The translations under genes were made by a program, and so were the position numbers. A DNA stretch of 33,135 nucleotides from Comamonadaceae bacterium (lineage in GTDB: Bacteria; Pseudomonadota; Gammaproteobacteria; Burkholderiales; Burkholderiaceae_C): assembly GCA_947479935.1 (NCBI GenBank), contig CANKBG010000029.1:1-33135 (forward strand), read 5' to 3'. Below, piece by piece: positions 15,893-28,357 of the stretch. Each line of letters opens with the position of its first letter. Position 1 is the stretch's first letter. The notes under the pieces are model-generated. The model was not told the DNA's origin and searched no databases. It saw only the letters and a list, made by a program, of their open reading frames with translations.

Positions 15893-16787
15893 TCAAGCCG
15901 CCATCGACCGCTTTGTTGATGCGGTTTGGCTAGAAGACGGTTTGTCTGCCAATACCCTGGCTGCATACCGACGAGATTTAGCGGCCTTTGCAGAGTGGCT
16001 CAGTCTCACATCAGGTGTTGCACTCAATGCGGTGCAAGAGATGCACTTGCAAGCCTATTTTGCTGCGCGCCACAGCCTCTCTAAAGCCACCTCTGCCAAT
16101 CGCCGCTTAACGGTGTTCAAGCGCTATTACCGCTGGGCCTTGCGAGAGCGGATTGTCGAACTAGACCCCACCCTCAGAATGCTGGCGGCTAAACAAGCTT
16201 TGCGTGTACCCAAAACATTGTCAGAAGACCAAGTGAACGCTTTGCTGATGGCCCCAGATGAAAATACAGCCTTGGGTTTGCGTGACAAAGCCATGCTGGA
16301 ATTGCTTTATGCCAGTGGTTTGCGGGTCTCCGAGTTGGTCAAGCTCAAAACTTTGCACGTTTCCTTGAATGAGGGGGTGCTACGTATCATGGGTAAGGGC
16401 AGCAAAGAACGCTTGGTGCCCTTTGGTGACATGGCCCGCGACAGTTTGCTGGCTTACATGCAAAACGCGCGAGGTGCTTTATTGGGGCTCAAGCAAACAG
16501 AAGATTTGTTTGTCACTGCCAGTGGCCCCAAGGCAGGAACGGCCATGTCTCGCGTGATGTTTTGGCAGTTGATCAAAAAGTATGCTGTGTTGTCTGGCAT
16601 CACCTCACCCTTGTCTCCCCACACCTTAAGACACGCGTTTGCCACGCACTTGCTCAACCATGGTGCAGATTTAAGATCGGTCCAAGTTTTGCTTGGGCAT
16701 GCCGACATCTCGACCACCACCATTTACACGCATGTGGCCCGTGAACGATTGAAAAATTTACATGCCAAGCATCATCCGCGGGGGTAA
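15858..16787 (+). CDS. xerD: Site-specific tyrosine recombinase XerD
   Basis: XerD acts with XerC at dif to resolve chromosome dimers under control of FtsK. The N-terminal SAM-like DNA-binding domain (FVDAVWLEDGLSANTLAAYR) is followed by the catalytic domain. All catalytic residues are visible: Arg in YASGLRVSELV, Lys in GKGSKERLVPFG, HTLRHAFATHLL (H-x-x-R), His in LLGHADISTTT and Tyr in IYTHVARERL. The length (309 aa from 15858, 302 from the ATG at 15879) fits Xer proteins, and there is no integrase-type extra domain or adjacent att or phage gene. The name XerD rather than XerC rests on the N-terminal sequence. Its start region is overlapped by an 18-codon leader ORF with a much better ribosome-binding site. 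Confidence 0.92.
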   Translation: MRLKTRLMSSDSQAAIDRFVDAVWLEDGLSANTLAAYRRDLAAFAEWLSLTSGVALNAVQEMHLQAYFAARHSLSKATSANRRLTVFKRYYRWALRERIVELDPTLRMLAAKQALRVPKTLSEDQVNALLMAPDENTALGLRDKAMLELLYASGLRVSELVKLKTLHVSLNEGVLRIMGKGSKERLVPFGDMARDSLLAYMQNARGALLGLKQTEDLFVTASGPKAGTAMSRVMFWQLIKKYAVLSGITSPLSPHTLRHAFATHLLNHGADLRSVQVLLGHADISTTTIYTHVARERLKNLHAKHHPRG

Positions 16788-16804
16788 TGTGTCAATGGCA
16801 ATCG

Positions 16805-18070
16805 TTAAAAGCAAATTGAAATAGCGTTGATCGCCAGGTAGTGATCATCGACGACTGGCATCCATCGCCACTTGTCAAATGTGGTGCAGGGGTGCGAAAT
16901 GCCGCTGCCAATCAATTGGCCCACATGGGGGTGCTCTAGCGTCGGAGTGGCGGGGTTAAATTTGAGGTAAGCGTGTTGATCGTTCAAGGCTGTGATTTCC
17001 CAGTGCGTTGGTACGTCTGTCACAACTTTGTCGCCTATGTTGGCACGCCAAATGGCAACTGGCAAATCCATGTCGTACGAAACATCCCGTTTTCCCATGG
17101 TGAGAAGCGCTAGGCCTGGTTCAGGGCAAGACTGCACACTGCTGATAACCTCTAATGCGGGCCTCAGCGTCTCCCTTAGTTGGAGTCTTTCGCCAATGCA
17201 CTTCAGCATCTTGCGATATTGAACATGGTCGTGAGTGAGATAGCAACCTGATCTCAAAATTCCCCGGGTGGGGCGATTGAGTTGAGGCTTAAGGTGTTGA
17301 GCAACAAGGTCAAAGATGGCCGAGCCACCAGCGGTTAAAAGAATTTCATCATTTTCAAATAAATTTTCTTTTTCACATGCCACAGCCAGTTGCTGCACCC
17401 GACTCATTAAGGCAGCGACAGAGGCTTGATCGTGCTCGTGGTTGCAAGTGGCCAAAGCACCCTCGTAACATTCAACGCCACACAGTAAAAGTCCATGGGT
17501 GTCTTTTATTTTTCGTGCCAATGCCATCGCTTGTGTGTGTTCTCGACAGCCCGTTCGCTTACCTTCTATGCCAAGCTCAATCAAAACTGTGAAAGGTGTG
17601 ATGGATTGACTCGATGATCGCCATTTTTGAATGGCATCAACTTGTTCTACGGAGTCAACCAAAAAATAAACTCGAACATCTGGATGTGTTGACAGTAAAT
17701 TGTTCAGCGCTTGCAAATCAGCCTGTTGATAAACTTGGTTCGCAATGATGAGGCGTTTGACGCCGTGCCGAACCCCTAAACTTGCTTGAAAGACATTTGC
17801 AAAACTGATGCCCCAAGCGCCAGCCTCTAATTGCCTGGCATACAGCTCTGGTGACATGGTTGTTTTGCCGTGAGGCGCGATGTCTAAATGACGCTTTTCA
17901 CAAAAATTCTTCATCCAAAGTAAATTATGCTCAAGAGCCGTTTCTTTGATGACTGCCAAGGGCAATGGGAAATCACCCTTCAAGACATGCCATTTTTGCA
18001 TTCCAATTTGTGAAATTTCTACGGGCGTGTGATCACCCGGAAATCCCTTAAAGCCATTGTTAATTTGCAT
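16805..18070 (-). CDS. D-serine-dehydratase-like PLP enzyme (alanine-racemase fold, DSD1/D-threonine aldolase group)
   Basis: A 421-residue fold-type-III PLP enzyme. The PLP-lysine motif IAPHGKTTMSPELYARQL (Lys near residue 69) is that of the D-threonine aldolase/D-serine dehydratase group. The C-terminal beta domain has SHPCTTFDKWRWM, where His and Cys match the zinc ligands of eukaryotic-type D-serine dehydratases. Related bacterial proteins are annotated as amino acid deaminases. The likely reaction is metal-assisted deamination or aldol cleavage of a D-hydroxy-amino acid; the exact substrate is not readable. It lies 21 nt downstream of the DUF455 gene on the same strand and is convergent with xerD. 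Confidence 0.85.
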   Translation of the reverse strand: MQINNGFKGFPGDHTPVEISQIGMQKWHVLKGDFPLPLAVIKETALEHNLLWMKNFCEKRHLDIAPHGKTTMSPELYARQLEAGAWGISFANVFQASLGVRHGVKRLIIANQVYQQADLQALNNLLSTHPDVRVYFLVDSVEQVDAIQKWRSSSQSITPFTVLIELGIEGKRTGCREHTQAMALARKIKDTHGLLLCGVECYEGALATCNHEHDQASVAALMSRVQQLAVACEKENLFENDEILLTAGGSAIFDLVAQHLKPQLNRPTRGILRSGCYLTHDHVQYRKMLKCIGERLQLRETLRPALEVISSVQSCPEPGLALLTMGKRDVSYDMDLPVAIWRANIGDKVVTDVPTHWEITALNDQHAYLKFNPATPTLEHPHVGQLIGSGISHPCTTFDKWRWMPVVDDHYLAINAISICF

Positions 18071-18091
18071 AGATTGCTTTCGTTTCCAAGG

Positions 18092-18916
18092 CTACAAGCC
18101 ATTGGCCGCCAAGTAAATGAGCTCTTCTTCCTCGAAGCCTGCCTGGCGTCTGGCTTCTAAGTTGTAGGGCGACTTTAGTTTGGGTGCGTCATATTGCTTA
18201 ATCAGTTCGCGATAAGTGCTAATGGGGTCTAGACCTCTTTCATTGCATACATGTCGGTACCATCGATTGCCTGCCGCAACGTGTCCAATTTCGTCTTTCA
18301 AAATAATGTCCAAAATGCGGCCGGCTACAAGGTCGCCTGCGCTGATCAATTTGTTTCTCACACCGGGTGAGGCGTCCAGTCCGCGCGCTTCCATGGTTCT
18401 TGGCACCAGTCCAATGCGGGCCAAAATATCGCCACGCGTTCGTTCTGCCATTTCCCAAAGTGAGTGATGGGCAGGAAATTGCCCATAGTCAAAACCCATG
18501 CTTTCCAGATGCCGCTGAAGGAGTAAAAAATGCTTGGCCTCCTCTTTTGCAATTTGAGCCCAGTCTTTGTAAAAATCAGCGGGCATGCCCTTAAAGCGCC
18601 ACACCACATCCAGGGCTAAATCGATGGCGTTGAGTTCAATGTGGGCGATGGCATGCAGCAAGACGGCACGGCCTTCGGGGGTGGTGAGGGGTTTTGACTT
18701 CAAAGCGGTATGCGTCACCAGTTCTGGTTTAGCTGGGCGACCAGGGATGCCCCCAGGATCTTGCACCTCCACATCGACAAAGATGGGTAAGTCTTCCGCG
18801 AGAGACAGCGTCAACGACGCTTTTTGAACAGCGTTTAGCGCCAACAAAGGGGCTAAAACAGCCTGTCTCAAGTGAGGGAGTGACCGTGTGTGAGGGGCTA
18901 ATTCTTTGTTTGCCAT
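18092..18916 (-). CDS. DUF455 family ferritin-like protein
   Basis: A 274-residue helical protein of the DUF455 family, related to ferritin-like di-iron proteins. Potential metal ligands recur in the expected pattern: HAIAHIELNAIDLALD near residue 90, AKEEAKHFLLL near 122 and LKDEIGHVAAG near 205, each with Glu and His spaced for a four-helix bundle. The function of DUF455 is not established to my knowledge; oxidoreductase or tRNA-hydroxylase-like roles have been suggested by fold. The ATG at 18914-18916 has no Shine-Dalgarno. It is divergent from the gamma carbonic anhydrase gene (58 nt gap) and heads a two-gene unit with the PLP enzyme. Confidence 0.88.
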   Translation of the reverse strand: MANKELAPHTRSLPHLRQAVLAPLLALNAVQKASLTLSLAEDLPIFVDVEVQDPGGIPGRPAKPELVTHTALKSKPLTTPEGRAVLLHAIAHIELNAIDLALDVVWRFKGMPADFYKDWAQIAKEEAKHFLLLQRHLESMGFDYGQFPAHHSLWEMAERTRGDILARIGLVPRTMEARGLDASPGVRNKLISAGDLVAGRILDIILKDEIGHVAAGNRWYRHVCNERGLDPISTYRELIKQYDAPKLKSPYNLEARRQAGFEEEELIYLAANGL

Positions 18917-18932
18917 GCGTTATTTTAGGCTT

Positions 18933-18947
18933 GCCTACAATGTAGGC
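18933..18947. promoter_or_regulatory. Palindrome with embedded -10-like box between DUF455 and carbonic anhydrase genes
   Basis: GCCTACAATGTAGGC is a perfect dyad with 6-bp arms around a 3-bp centre. It sits in the 58-nt divergent intergenic region. TACAAT at 18936-18941 within it could be the -10 of the plus-strand gene, which has a 33-nt leader and a good Shine-Dalgarno. The placement would suit an operator, but no regulator family is recognised. Confidence 0.4.
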
Positions 18948-18974
18948 TTTGCGCTCTGACATGAGGGGATCTAA

Positions 18975-19499
18975 ATGGCTATTTATTCACTAGACGGCAA
19001 GCAACCCGTTTTGGCTGAGGGGGCTTGGGTGGCCGACAGTGCGCAGGTCATGGGGGCAGTGACTTTGGGCGTCAATGCCAGCGTTTGGTTTGGCGCCGTC
19101 ATTCGGGGCGACGCAGAATCCATTCACATTGGTGAAGGCTCCAACATTCAGGATGGCAGTGTGCTCCATGCAGACTTTGGTAAACCGCTGACCGTTGGCA
19201 AACACGTCACCGTCGGTCATCGCGTCATGTTGCACGGGTGCACCATTGGTGATGAATCGCTCATTGGCATTGGTGCAGTGATTTTGAACGACGCCAAAAT
19301 TGGCAAAAACTGTCTGGTGGGTGCAGGTTCTCTGGTGACCGAGGGCAAAGAGTTTCCCGATGGCTCCATGATCATGGGGTCTCCTGCCAGAGTGGTTCGC
19401 CAATTAACGCCTGAACAAATTCAAGGCTTGCGCATGCCAGCCAAACATTACATCGAGAATTCGCTCTTCTTCCAATCGAGTTTGAAAAAAATTGTCTGA
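18975..19499 (+). CDS. Gamma-class carbonic anhydrase family protein
   Basis: A 174-residue left-handed beta-helix protein with hexapeptide repeats. Histidines at the expected zinc positions are visible in [18 protein letters not shown], giving three candidate ligands across the trimer interface. Family members interconvert CO2 and bicarbonate or are inactive homologues (YrdA/PaaY type), so activity is not certain. GAGGGG 6 nt upstream of the ATG fixes the start. The stop codon overlaps the TTG start of hslO by 8 nt, so the two are co-expressed. Confidence 0.93.
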   Translation: MAIYSLDGKQPVLAEGAWVADSAQVMGAVTLGVNASVWFGAVIRGDAESIHIGEGSNIQDGSVLHADFGKPLTVGKHVTVGHRVMLHGCTIGDESLIGIGAVILNDAKIGKNCLVGAGSLVTEGKEFPDGSMIMGSPARVVRQLTPEQIQGLRMPAKHYIENSLFFQSSLKKIV

Positions 19500-20481
19500 A
19501 CTTCATAAATTTTTATTCGAAGGCTTACCCGTTCGCGGTGCCATTGTTCGTTTGACCGACTCATGGTGGCAGGTGCTACAAAGGCGATCTGCCAACACAG
19601 AAACGGGTGCTTACCCAGAACCTGTCTCAGAGTTGTTGGGCCAAATGTCGGCCGCCGCAGTCTTAATGCAAGCCAACATCAAATTCAATGGCGCCTTGGT
19701 TCTACAAGTGTTTGGCGATGGACCCGTCAAGTTGTCTGTGGTGGAAGTGCAGCCCGATTTTGGATTTCGTGCCACGGCCACCGTGCAGGGCGAGGTGTCA
19801 CCACAGGCTTCTCTGAGCCAGATGGTCAATGTCAACAACGAGGGGCGTTGCGCCATTACCCTCGACCCATTAGAGCGTTTGCCAGGTCAGCAGCCTTATC
19901 AGGGCGTGGTGCCCTTGTTTGGCGACCAAAAGGAAAAATTAGAAAAGTTAAGCGAAGTGCTGGAGCATTACATGCTTCAGTCAGAGCAACTCGATACCAC
20001 TTTGGTTTTGGCGGCCAACTCTCAAGTGGCAGCGGGTTTGTTGATTCAAAGATTGCCTTTGGAAGGCGCTGGTAATTTGGCCGGTCGATACGATTCAGTC
20101 GAGCGTGAATCGGCATTGGGCAAGGATGAAGACTACAACCGTATTTCCATTTTGTCCAAGAGTTTGAAGCCTGATGAACTACTAGGTTTGGACGTTGAAA
20201 CTGTGTTGCACCGATTGTTCTGGGAAGAGCCATTGCTTCGATTTGAGCCATTGGTTGGCGATACAGGTCCTCGTTTTCAGTGCAGCTGCAGCCGCCAAAG
20301 AGTGGGTCGGATGATTCAAAGTTTAGGGGTTGCTGAAGCCGAAAGTATTTTGTCCGAGCGCGAAAATATTGAAGTGAGTTGCGAGTTCTGTGGGGCGCAG
20401 TATCAATTTGATCCCGTAGACGCCGCCAGCCTCTTTACGCAACCTGAAGCGTCACCCCCTTCGGGTCCTTCGGTACACTAG
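19492..20481 (+). CDS. hslO: Redox-regulated chaperone Hsp33
   Basis: Hsp33 is a cytosolic holdase switched on by oxidation and unfolding, with a zinc centre as sensor. The C-terminal zinc ligands are seen as [11 protein letters not shown] (C-x-C) and [10 protein letters not shown] (C-x-x-C). The substrate-binding core includes [27 protein letters not shown]. The start is TTG at 19492, giving [16 protein letters not shown], a natural Hsp33 N-terminus; the first in-frame ATG is far downstream within the fold. The length of 329 aa is slightly above the usual ~290-300 because of a polar C-terminal tail. It overlaps the carbonic anhydrase gene by 8 nt. Confidence 0.95.
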   Translation: MSELHKFLFEGLPVRGAIVRLTDSWWQVLQRRSANTETGAYPEPVSELLGQMSAAAVLMQANIKFNGALVLQVFGDGPVKLSVVEVQPDFGFRATATVQGEVSPQASLSQMVNVNNEGRCAITLDPLERLPGQQPYQGVVPLFGDQKEKLEKLSEVLEHYMLQSEQLDTTLVLAANSQVAAGLLIQRLPLEGAGNLAGRYDSVERESALGKDEDYNRISILSKSLKPDELLGLDVETVLHRLFWEEPLLRFEPLVGDTGPRFQCSCSRQRVGRMIQSLGVAEAESILSERENIEVSCEFCGAQYQFDPVDAASLFTQPEASPPSGPSVH

Positions 20482-20487
20482 GCTGCA

Positions 20488-21189
20488 TTATTTGAGCAGG
20501 TCAGTGAAGAGCCTGTGCTCACAGTCTGAGTCGCTGCACAAATCGCAGCGCCAGGCTGTTTTGCCTTGATTCAAATCGTATTGACTCACTTCGCGTTGCG
20601 TTTTTGTTGGCTGCAAACTAAAGCCAGAGAATTTCATTTCAAGTGACTCAGCCAAACCCGTAAGACCTTCACTGATGGCCCACAAAGCGGCATTGAGCCT
20701 GACCTCGCCTTGGCCATAAATGACTTTGAAGGGCAGTTGCTGTTTTGACATGGCCTGTCGAATGAGATTGTCCACAGGTGCACGCACATGCTCGCCATCG
20801 CGCTGCAAACCATCTGGAACCCACGCCACATCGAGTCCCATGACAAGCGCTAAATCAAATTGTGCTTGCTGCACCATTGCCTGCTCATAGAGAGAAGGAT
20901 CTTGAAAAATTAAGTCGCTGTAAACGGCGGTCATTAAGGGGGTTGTGTCGGCAATGACCCAGCCCGTTTGAATTGAAAAGATACGCTCAGCTTGTTGCTG
21001 TGCAATTTGCATCTGTTCATGGACTGCGGGAGTTCGGCCATGCAACTGGCACCATTCTCTAAGCACTTCGGGAACGTAAGCCGCAATCTGGCCTTGTGCC
21101 AACAACGCATTGGCGATGCCATGACTCAAGCTGGTTTTGCCGGTACTTTCCGCACCCAGCAGCGCAATTCGAATGATCCTATTGCCCAT
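20488..21189 (-). CDS. NadR-like ribosylnicotinamide kinase
   Basis: A 233-residue P-loop kinase corresponding to the C-terminal ribosylnicotinamide kinase domain of NadR, without NadR's HTH and NMN-adenylyltransferase domains. GAESTGKTSL (12-21) is the P-loop; VPEVLREWC, IADTTPLMTAVYSDLIF and DVAWVPDGLQRDG are typical of the group. It would phosphorylate nicotinamide riboside to NMN, trapping the substrate imported by PnuC, whose gene overlaps it by 11 nt. The C-terminus adds a Cys-rich tail (WRCDLCSDSDCEHRLF) that is not part of the minimal kinase and could bind a metal. The ATG at 21187-21189 fits the start of the domain; an upstream start at 21285 would add 32 residues read within pnuC. 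Confidence 0.85.
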   Translation of the reverse strand: MGNRIIRIALLGAESTGKTSLSHGIANALLAQGQIAAYVPEVLREWCQLHGRTPAVHEQMQIAQQQAERIFSIQTGWVIADTTPLMTAVYSDLIFQDPSLYEQAMVQQAQFDLALVMGLDVAWVPDGLQRDGEHVRAPVDNLIRQAMSKQQLPFKVIYGQGEVRLNAALWAISEGLTGLAESLEMKFSGFSLQPTKTQREVSQYDLNQGKTAWRCDLCSDSDCEHRLFTDLLK

Positions 21190-21781
21190 GACGCCGCCAA
21201 GCTTGAAGGCCGATGTAGCTGAGAACAGCAAAAATGCCATACAACACGGCTGTGAGCCATAAAGATTTTTCGGCCATGAGGCCAACTGTTAGAACATTGA
21301 CAAGCAACCAAATCCACCAGTTTTCAATTTTCTTGCGACCCAATAAGTATTGGCCCAACAAACTCAATGCAGTGACCAAACCATCCCAAACAGCCACATC
21401 ACTGTCGGTGTAGCGATGCAAAAAATATGAAAATGCAGGCCACGCCAAAAGGGTGGCCATGAATGCAACTCGTCGCTCTGAAGTGCTTAGGGAGGAAATA
21501 GAAAGCTGGGTTTGTGTTCCTAGCACTGCGTTGTCGGCAGTGTCTGAGCTAGTCAAGGTCGGTGAGTTTCCTCTTAGCCATTGCTGCCAGCCCCAAGCCG
21601 CTGTCAGGATAAACATGATTTGCAAACTGGCTTCACCATAAAGTTGGCTGTTCCAAAAGACGGTGCCATAAAGCAGAGCGCTCAAAATGGCCAAGGGCCA
21701 GCCCCAGTGAATTTGTTGGATGTTGCAATAAACCATTGCCAACGACAACGCAAATCCGGCCAACTCGACCGGGTTGATCAT
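21179..21781 (-). CDS. pnuC: Nicotinamide riboside transporter PnuC
   Basis: A 200-residue membrane protein with about seven helices, related to SWEET/SemiSWEET folds. PnuC transports nicotinamide riboside by facilitated diffusion, with phosphorylation driving uptake. Typical motifs are WGWPLAILSALLYG near residue 28 and KIENWWIWLLVNVLTVGL near 150, with Trp and Asn residues that line the substrate site. A Ser/Thr/Asp-rich loop of about 25 residues (roughly 70-95) lies between helices. It overlaps ftsB by 4 nt (ATGA) and the kinase gene by 11 nt, so import and phosphorylation are co-expressed. No NAD-responsive riboswitch is apparent because the gene has no leader of its own. Confidence 0.92.
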   Translation of the reverse strand: MINPVELAGFALSLAMVYCNIQQIHWGWPLAILSALLYGTVFWNSQLYGEASLQIMFILTAAWGWQQWLRGNSPTLTSSDTADNAVLGTQTQLSISSLSTSERRVAFMATLLAWPAFSYFLHRYTDSDVAVWDGLVTALSLLGQYLLGRKKIENWWIWLLVNVLTVGLMAEKSLWLTAVLYGIFAVLSYIGLQAWRRHGQ

Positions 21782-22059
21782 TTGTCGATCTGAACAAAGA
21801 TTTCGTTGGCCTTGACCATGCCGAGTTCATGGCGGGCACGCTCTTCTACGGTGTTCAAACCTTCTTTGAGGTCGTTCACTTCAGAACTGAGTTGGCCATT
21901 GATGCGCTTGGCTTTGGCATTCAACTCGTTTTGTTCTTGGATTTTGTATTCCAGTTCGATGACGGTGGGCACACTGCCTTTGCCTAGCCAAATCTGACCC
22001 TGCAAGATCAGCAGCAAAGCGATCAAGAGGGTTGGCAAAAGGCGATTGTCCATGAGCAT
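21778..22059 (-). CDS. ftsB: Cell division protein FtsB
   Basis: A 93-residue single-pass membrane protein of the FtsQBL divisome subcomplex. A short cytoplasmic N-terminus is followed by one transmembrane helix (LLPTLLIALLLILQGQIWLG) and a periplasmic coiled coil (about residues 35-72: YKIQEQNELNAKAKRINGQL and onward). The conserved ending VEERARHELGMVKANEIFVQI is diagnostic. Its position directly after eno is conserved in many Proteobacteria. The ATG at 22059 is used; a second at 22053 is equally possible. The stop overlaps the pnuC start. Confidence 0.95.
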   Translation of the reverse strand: MLMDNRLLPTLLIALLLILQGQIWLGKGSVPTVIELEYKIQEQNELNAKAKRINGQLSSEVNDLKEGLNTVEERARHELGMVKANEIFVQIDK

Positions 22060-22081
22060 CGAAAAGGTCTGTCCAGAAATA

Positions 22082-23386
<1,305 letters not shown>

Positions 23387-23451
23387 TTAAAAATCGGTTG
23401 GCTGCTTAAAAGTACCTAATCAGTTTTTGAATACCTGAATCATGTCGTCAG

Positions 23452-24306
23452 TCACTGGAAATTATTTTCTAGGAAAGGGTTCTTTTTGGTCACTCGATCA
23501 AGTTCCATCAATGTCTCAAGCAGTGCTTTCATGTGCTGAAGTGGAACGGCATTGGGACCGTCCGACATGGCCACGGCGGGGTTGGGGTGAGTTTCCATGA
23601 ACAAGCCCGCCACACCTACAGCCACGGCAGCGCGAGAAAGCACAGGCACCATTTCACGCATGCCGCCAGAGCTGGTTCCCTGACCGCCAGGCAATTGAAC
23701 CGAATGGGTGGCGTCAAAAACCACCGGCGCACCTGTTTCTCGCATGATGGCCAAGCTGCGCATGTCAGACACTAAGTTGTTGTAGCCAAAGCTGGCACCT
23801 CGCTCGCAGGCCATGAAGCTGTCTTCTGGCAGGCCCGCATCACGGGCTGCTGCGCGTGCTTTGTCAATCACGTTCTTCATGTCGTGAGGGGCCAAGAACT
23901 GTCCCTTTTTGATGTTCACAGGCTTACCCGATTGAGCCACGGCACGAATGAAATCAGTTTGACGGCAGAGAAAAGCGGGTGTTTGCAATACATCGACCAC
24001 CGCCGCCACTTTGGCAATATCGGCTTCTGTGTGCACATCGGTCAGGATGGGGACATGAAGTTCGCGTTTAACTTTGGCCAAAATTTCCAAACCCTTTTCC
24101 ATGCCAGGTCCGCGAAAGGTGCTGCCTGATGAGCGATTGGCTTTGTCGTAGCTGCTCTTGAAAATAAAAGGAATGCCGAGGGCTGATGTGATTTCTTTCA
24201 GCGTGCCTGCGGTGTCCATTTGCAATTGCTCAGATTCAATCACGCACGGGCCAGCTATCAAAAAAAAACGCTGGTCGAGGCCAACATCAAATCCGCAAAG
24301 TTTCAT
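23452..24306 (-). CDS. kdsA: 3-deoxy-8-phosphooctulonate synthase KdsA
   Basis: KdsA condenses phosphoenolpyruvate with arabinose-5-phosphate to Kdo-8-phosphate for lipid A inner core. The 284-residue TIM barrel shows IAGPCVIES (residues 18-26), [20 protein letters not shown] near 50, [10 protein letters not shown] near 91 and [13 protein letters not shown] near 200. It starts 27 nt after the pyrG stop, in the widespread pyrG-kdsA-eno order. Confidence 0.97.
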   Translation of the reverse strand: MKLCGFDVGLDQRFFLIAGPCVIESEQLQMDTAGTLKEITSALGIPFIFKSSYDKANRSSGSTFRGPGMEKGLEILAKVKRELHVPILTDVHTEADIAKVAAVVDVLQTPAFLCRQTDFIRAVAQSGKPVNIKKGQFLAPHDMKNVIDKARAAARDAGLPEDSFMACERGASFGYNNLVSDMRSLAIMRETGAPVVFDATHSVQLPGGQGTSSGGMREMVPVLSRAAVAVGVAGLFMETHPNPAVAMSDGPNAVPLQHMKALLETLMELDRVTKKNPFLENNFQ

Positions 24307-24333
24307 GGAGTTCCTTGTCTGGTCGCTGTAAAT

Positions 24334-27308
<2,975 letters not shown>

Positions 27309-27312
<4 letters not shown>

Positions 27313-27761
27313 TGAATGTGGACCTGAAAATTTTAGACCCTCGAATGGCGGATCAGTTGCCGGCCTACGCCACGCCGGGCAGTGCGGGGCTTGATTTGCG
27401 CGCATGTCTGGATGCGCCTGTCAACCTGCAACCCAACGCTTGGCAACTCATTTCCACCGGACTTTCTGTGTACCTGAAAGACCCAGGGTATGCCGCCATG
27501 TTGCTGCCGCGCTCAGGTTTGGGGCACAAGCACGGCATTGTGTTGGGCAATTTGGTGGGTTTGATTGACAGCGATTATCAAGGTCCTCTCATGGTGAGTT
27601 GCTGGAATCGCAGCCAAGAAGCTTTCACCATTCAGCCTATGGAGCGTATTGCGCAAATGGTCATCGTGCCGGTGGTGCAGGCAAAGTTCAATGTGGTGAC
27701 AGAGTTTGATGCGCCCAGTGAGCGAGGCGCTGGGGGATACGGCTCAACAGGAAAAAACTAA
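27309..27761 (+). CDS. dut: Deoxyuridine 5'-triphosphate nucleotidohydrolase (dUTPase)
   Basis: Dut hydrolyses dUTP to dUMP, keeping uracil out of DNA and feeding thymidylate synthesis. All five trimeric-dUTPase motifs are present in 150 aa: AGLDLRA near 26, [11 protein letters not shown] near 65, [11 protein letters not shown] near 85, ERIAQMV near 111 and the C-terminal [10 protein letters not shown]. The start overlaps the coaBC stop (ATGATG; either ATG could be used), the same coaBC-dut pairing as in enterobacteria. Confidence 0.98.
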
Positions 27762-27779
27762 ATCTTCCATCCTTCAGAC

Positions 27780-28313
27780 TCAGTGCAACAAGCCGCCAGG
27801 GGCATCTGGCGCTCCCTCCACTTCAATTTTGAAGAAGCCAGTGCCACATGTTTCCGCTTCTTGCTCGGAGTCGGTTGCCAAACGCACATGATTGACTTTT
27901 AAGCTAAGCCTCAAAGCAATGCCCGCCAACGGGTGATTGCCATCGAGCACCACATGTTCAGGGTAAATTTCTGTGATGGTGTAGAGCACGTTGCGAGGTG
28001 CATCAGGGTTGCAGCCCGAAGGCAATGCCGTACCTTCGATGGTGAGGCCTTCTTCGATGTCTTTAGGGAAAAGTTCTTTCGGCTCTAAAAACAACAAGTT
28101 TTCATCAAAATCACCAAAGGCATCTTCTGGTTCCAAGTGCAATTCGACCTTGGCACCCGCGGCATGGCCTTGAAGTGCCTCTTGAATTTTGGGTAGTAAG
28201 TCGTGACCGCCGACGTAAAAGGCAATTGGCTCGTCGAGTTCGTCTAAAACCTCGCCCAAAGTATCTTTAAGCGTCCAGGTCAGTTCGACCACACATTGAG
28301 AAGTAATATCCAT
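27780..28313 (-). CDS. FKBP-type peptidyl-prolyl cis-trans isomerase (SlyD-like)
   Basis: A 177-residue cytosolic FKBP. The layout is that of SlyD/SlpA: a split FKBP fold interrupted by an insert-in-flap chaperone domain, with YVGGHDLLPKIQEALQGHAAG near residue 35, HLEPEDAFGDFDENLLFLEP near 60 and the closing VVLDGNHPLAGIALRLSLKV near 120. Such proteins accelerate proline isomerisation and act as holdases. The usual His-rich, metal-binding tail of SlyD is absent; the C-terminus instead has one Cys and Gly-Pro residues. Convergent with dut and divergent from the cupin gene. Confidence 0.9.
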   Translation of the reverse strand: MDITSQCVVELTWTLKDTLGEVLDELDEPIAFYVGGHDLLPKIQEALQGHAAGAKVELHLEPEDAFGDFDENLLFLEPKELFPKDIEEGLTIEGTALPSGCNPDAPRNVLYTITEIYPEHVVLDGNHPLAGIALRLSLKVNHVRLATDSEQEAETCGTGFFKIEVEGAPDAPGGLLH

Positions 28314-28357
28314 CTGAGAATTGTCGCAGTTTTGAAATCGATTTGAGTCTACTCTTT

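Noticed and set aside
15858..16787. The tyrosine recombinase as a phage or island integrase
   Set aside because: Length, motifs and sequence fit chromosomal XerD; there is no tRNA, attachment repeat, phage gene or composition shift nearby.
20456..20487. CCCCTTCGGG-like repeat at the hslO end as a terminator
   Set aside because: Stem is only a few pairs, lies within the hslO coding end and lacks a U tract.
21178..22081. Possible NAD-related riboswitch for pnuC
   Set aside because: pnuC overlaps ftsB and ftsB follows eno by 22 nt, so there is no untranslated leader to hold an aptamer.
23420..23443. Seven-codon ORF (MIQVFKN) between kdsA and eno on the minus strand
   Set aside because: No Shine-Dalgarno and too short to distinguish from chance.
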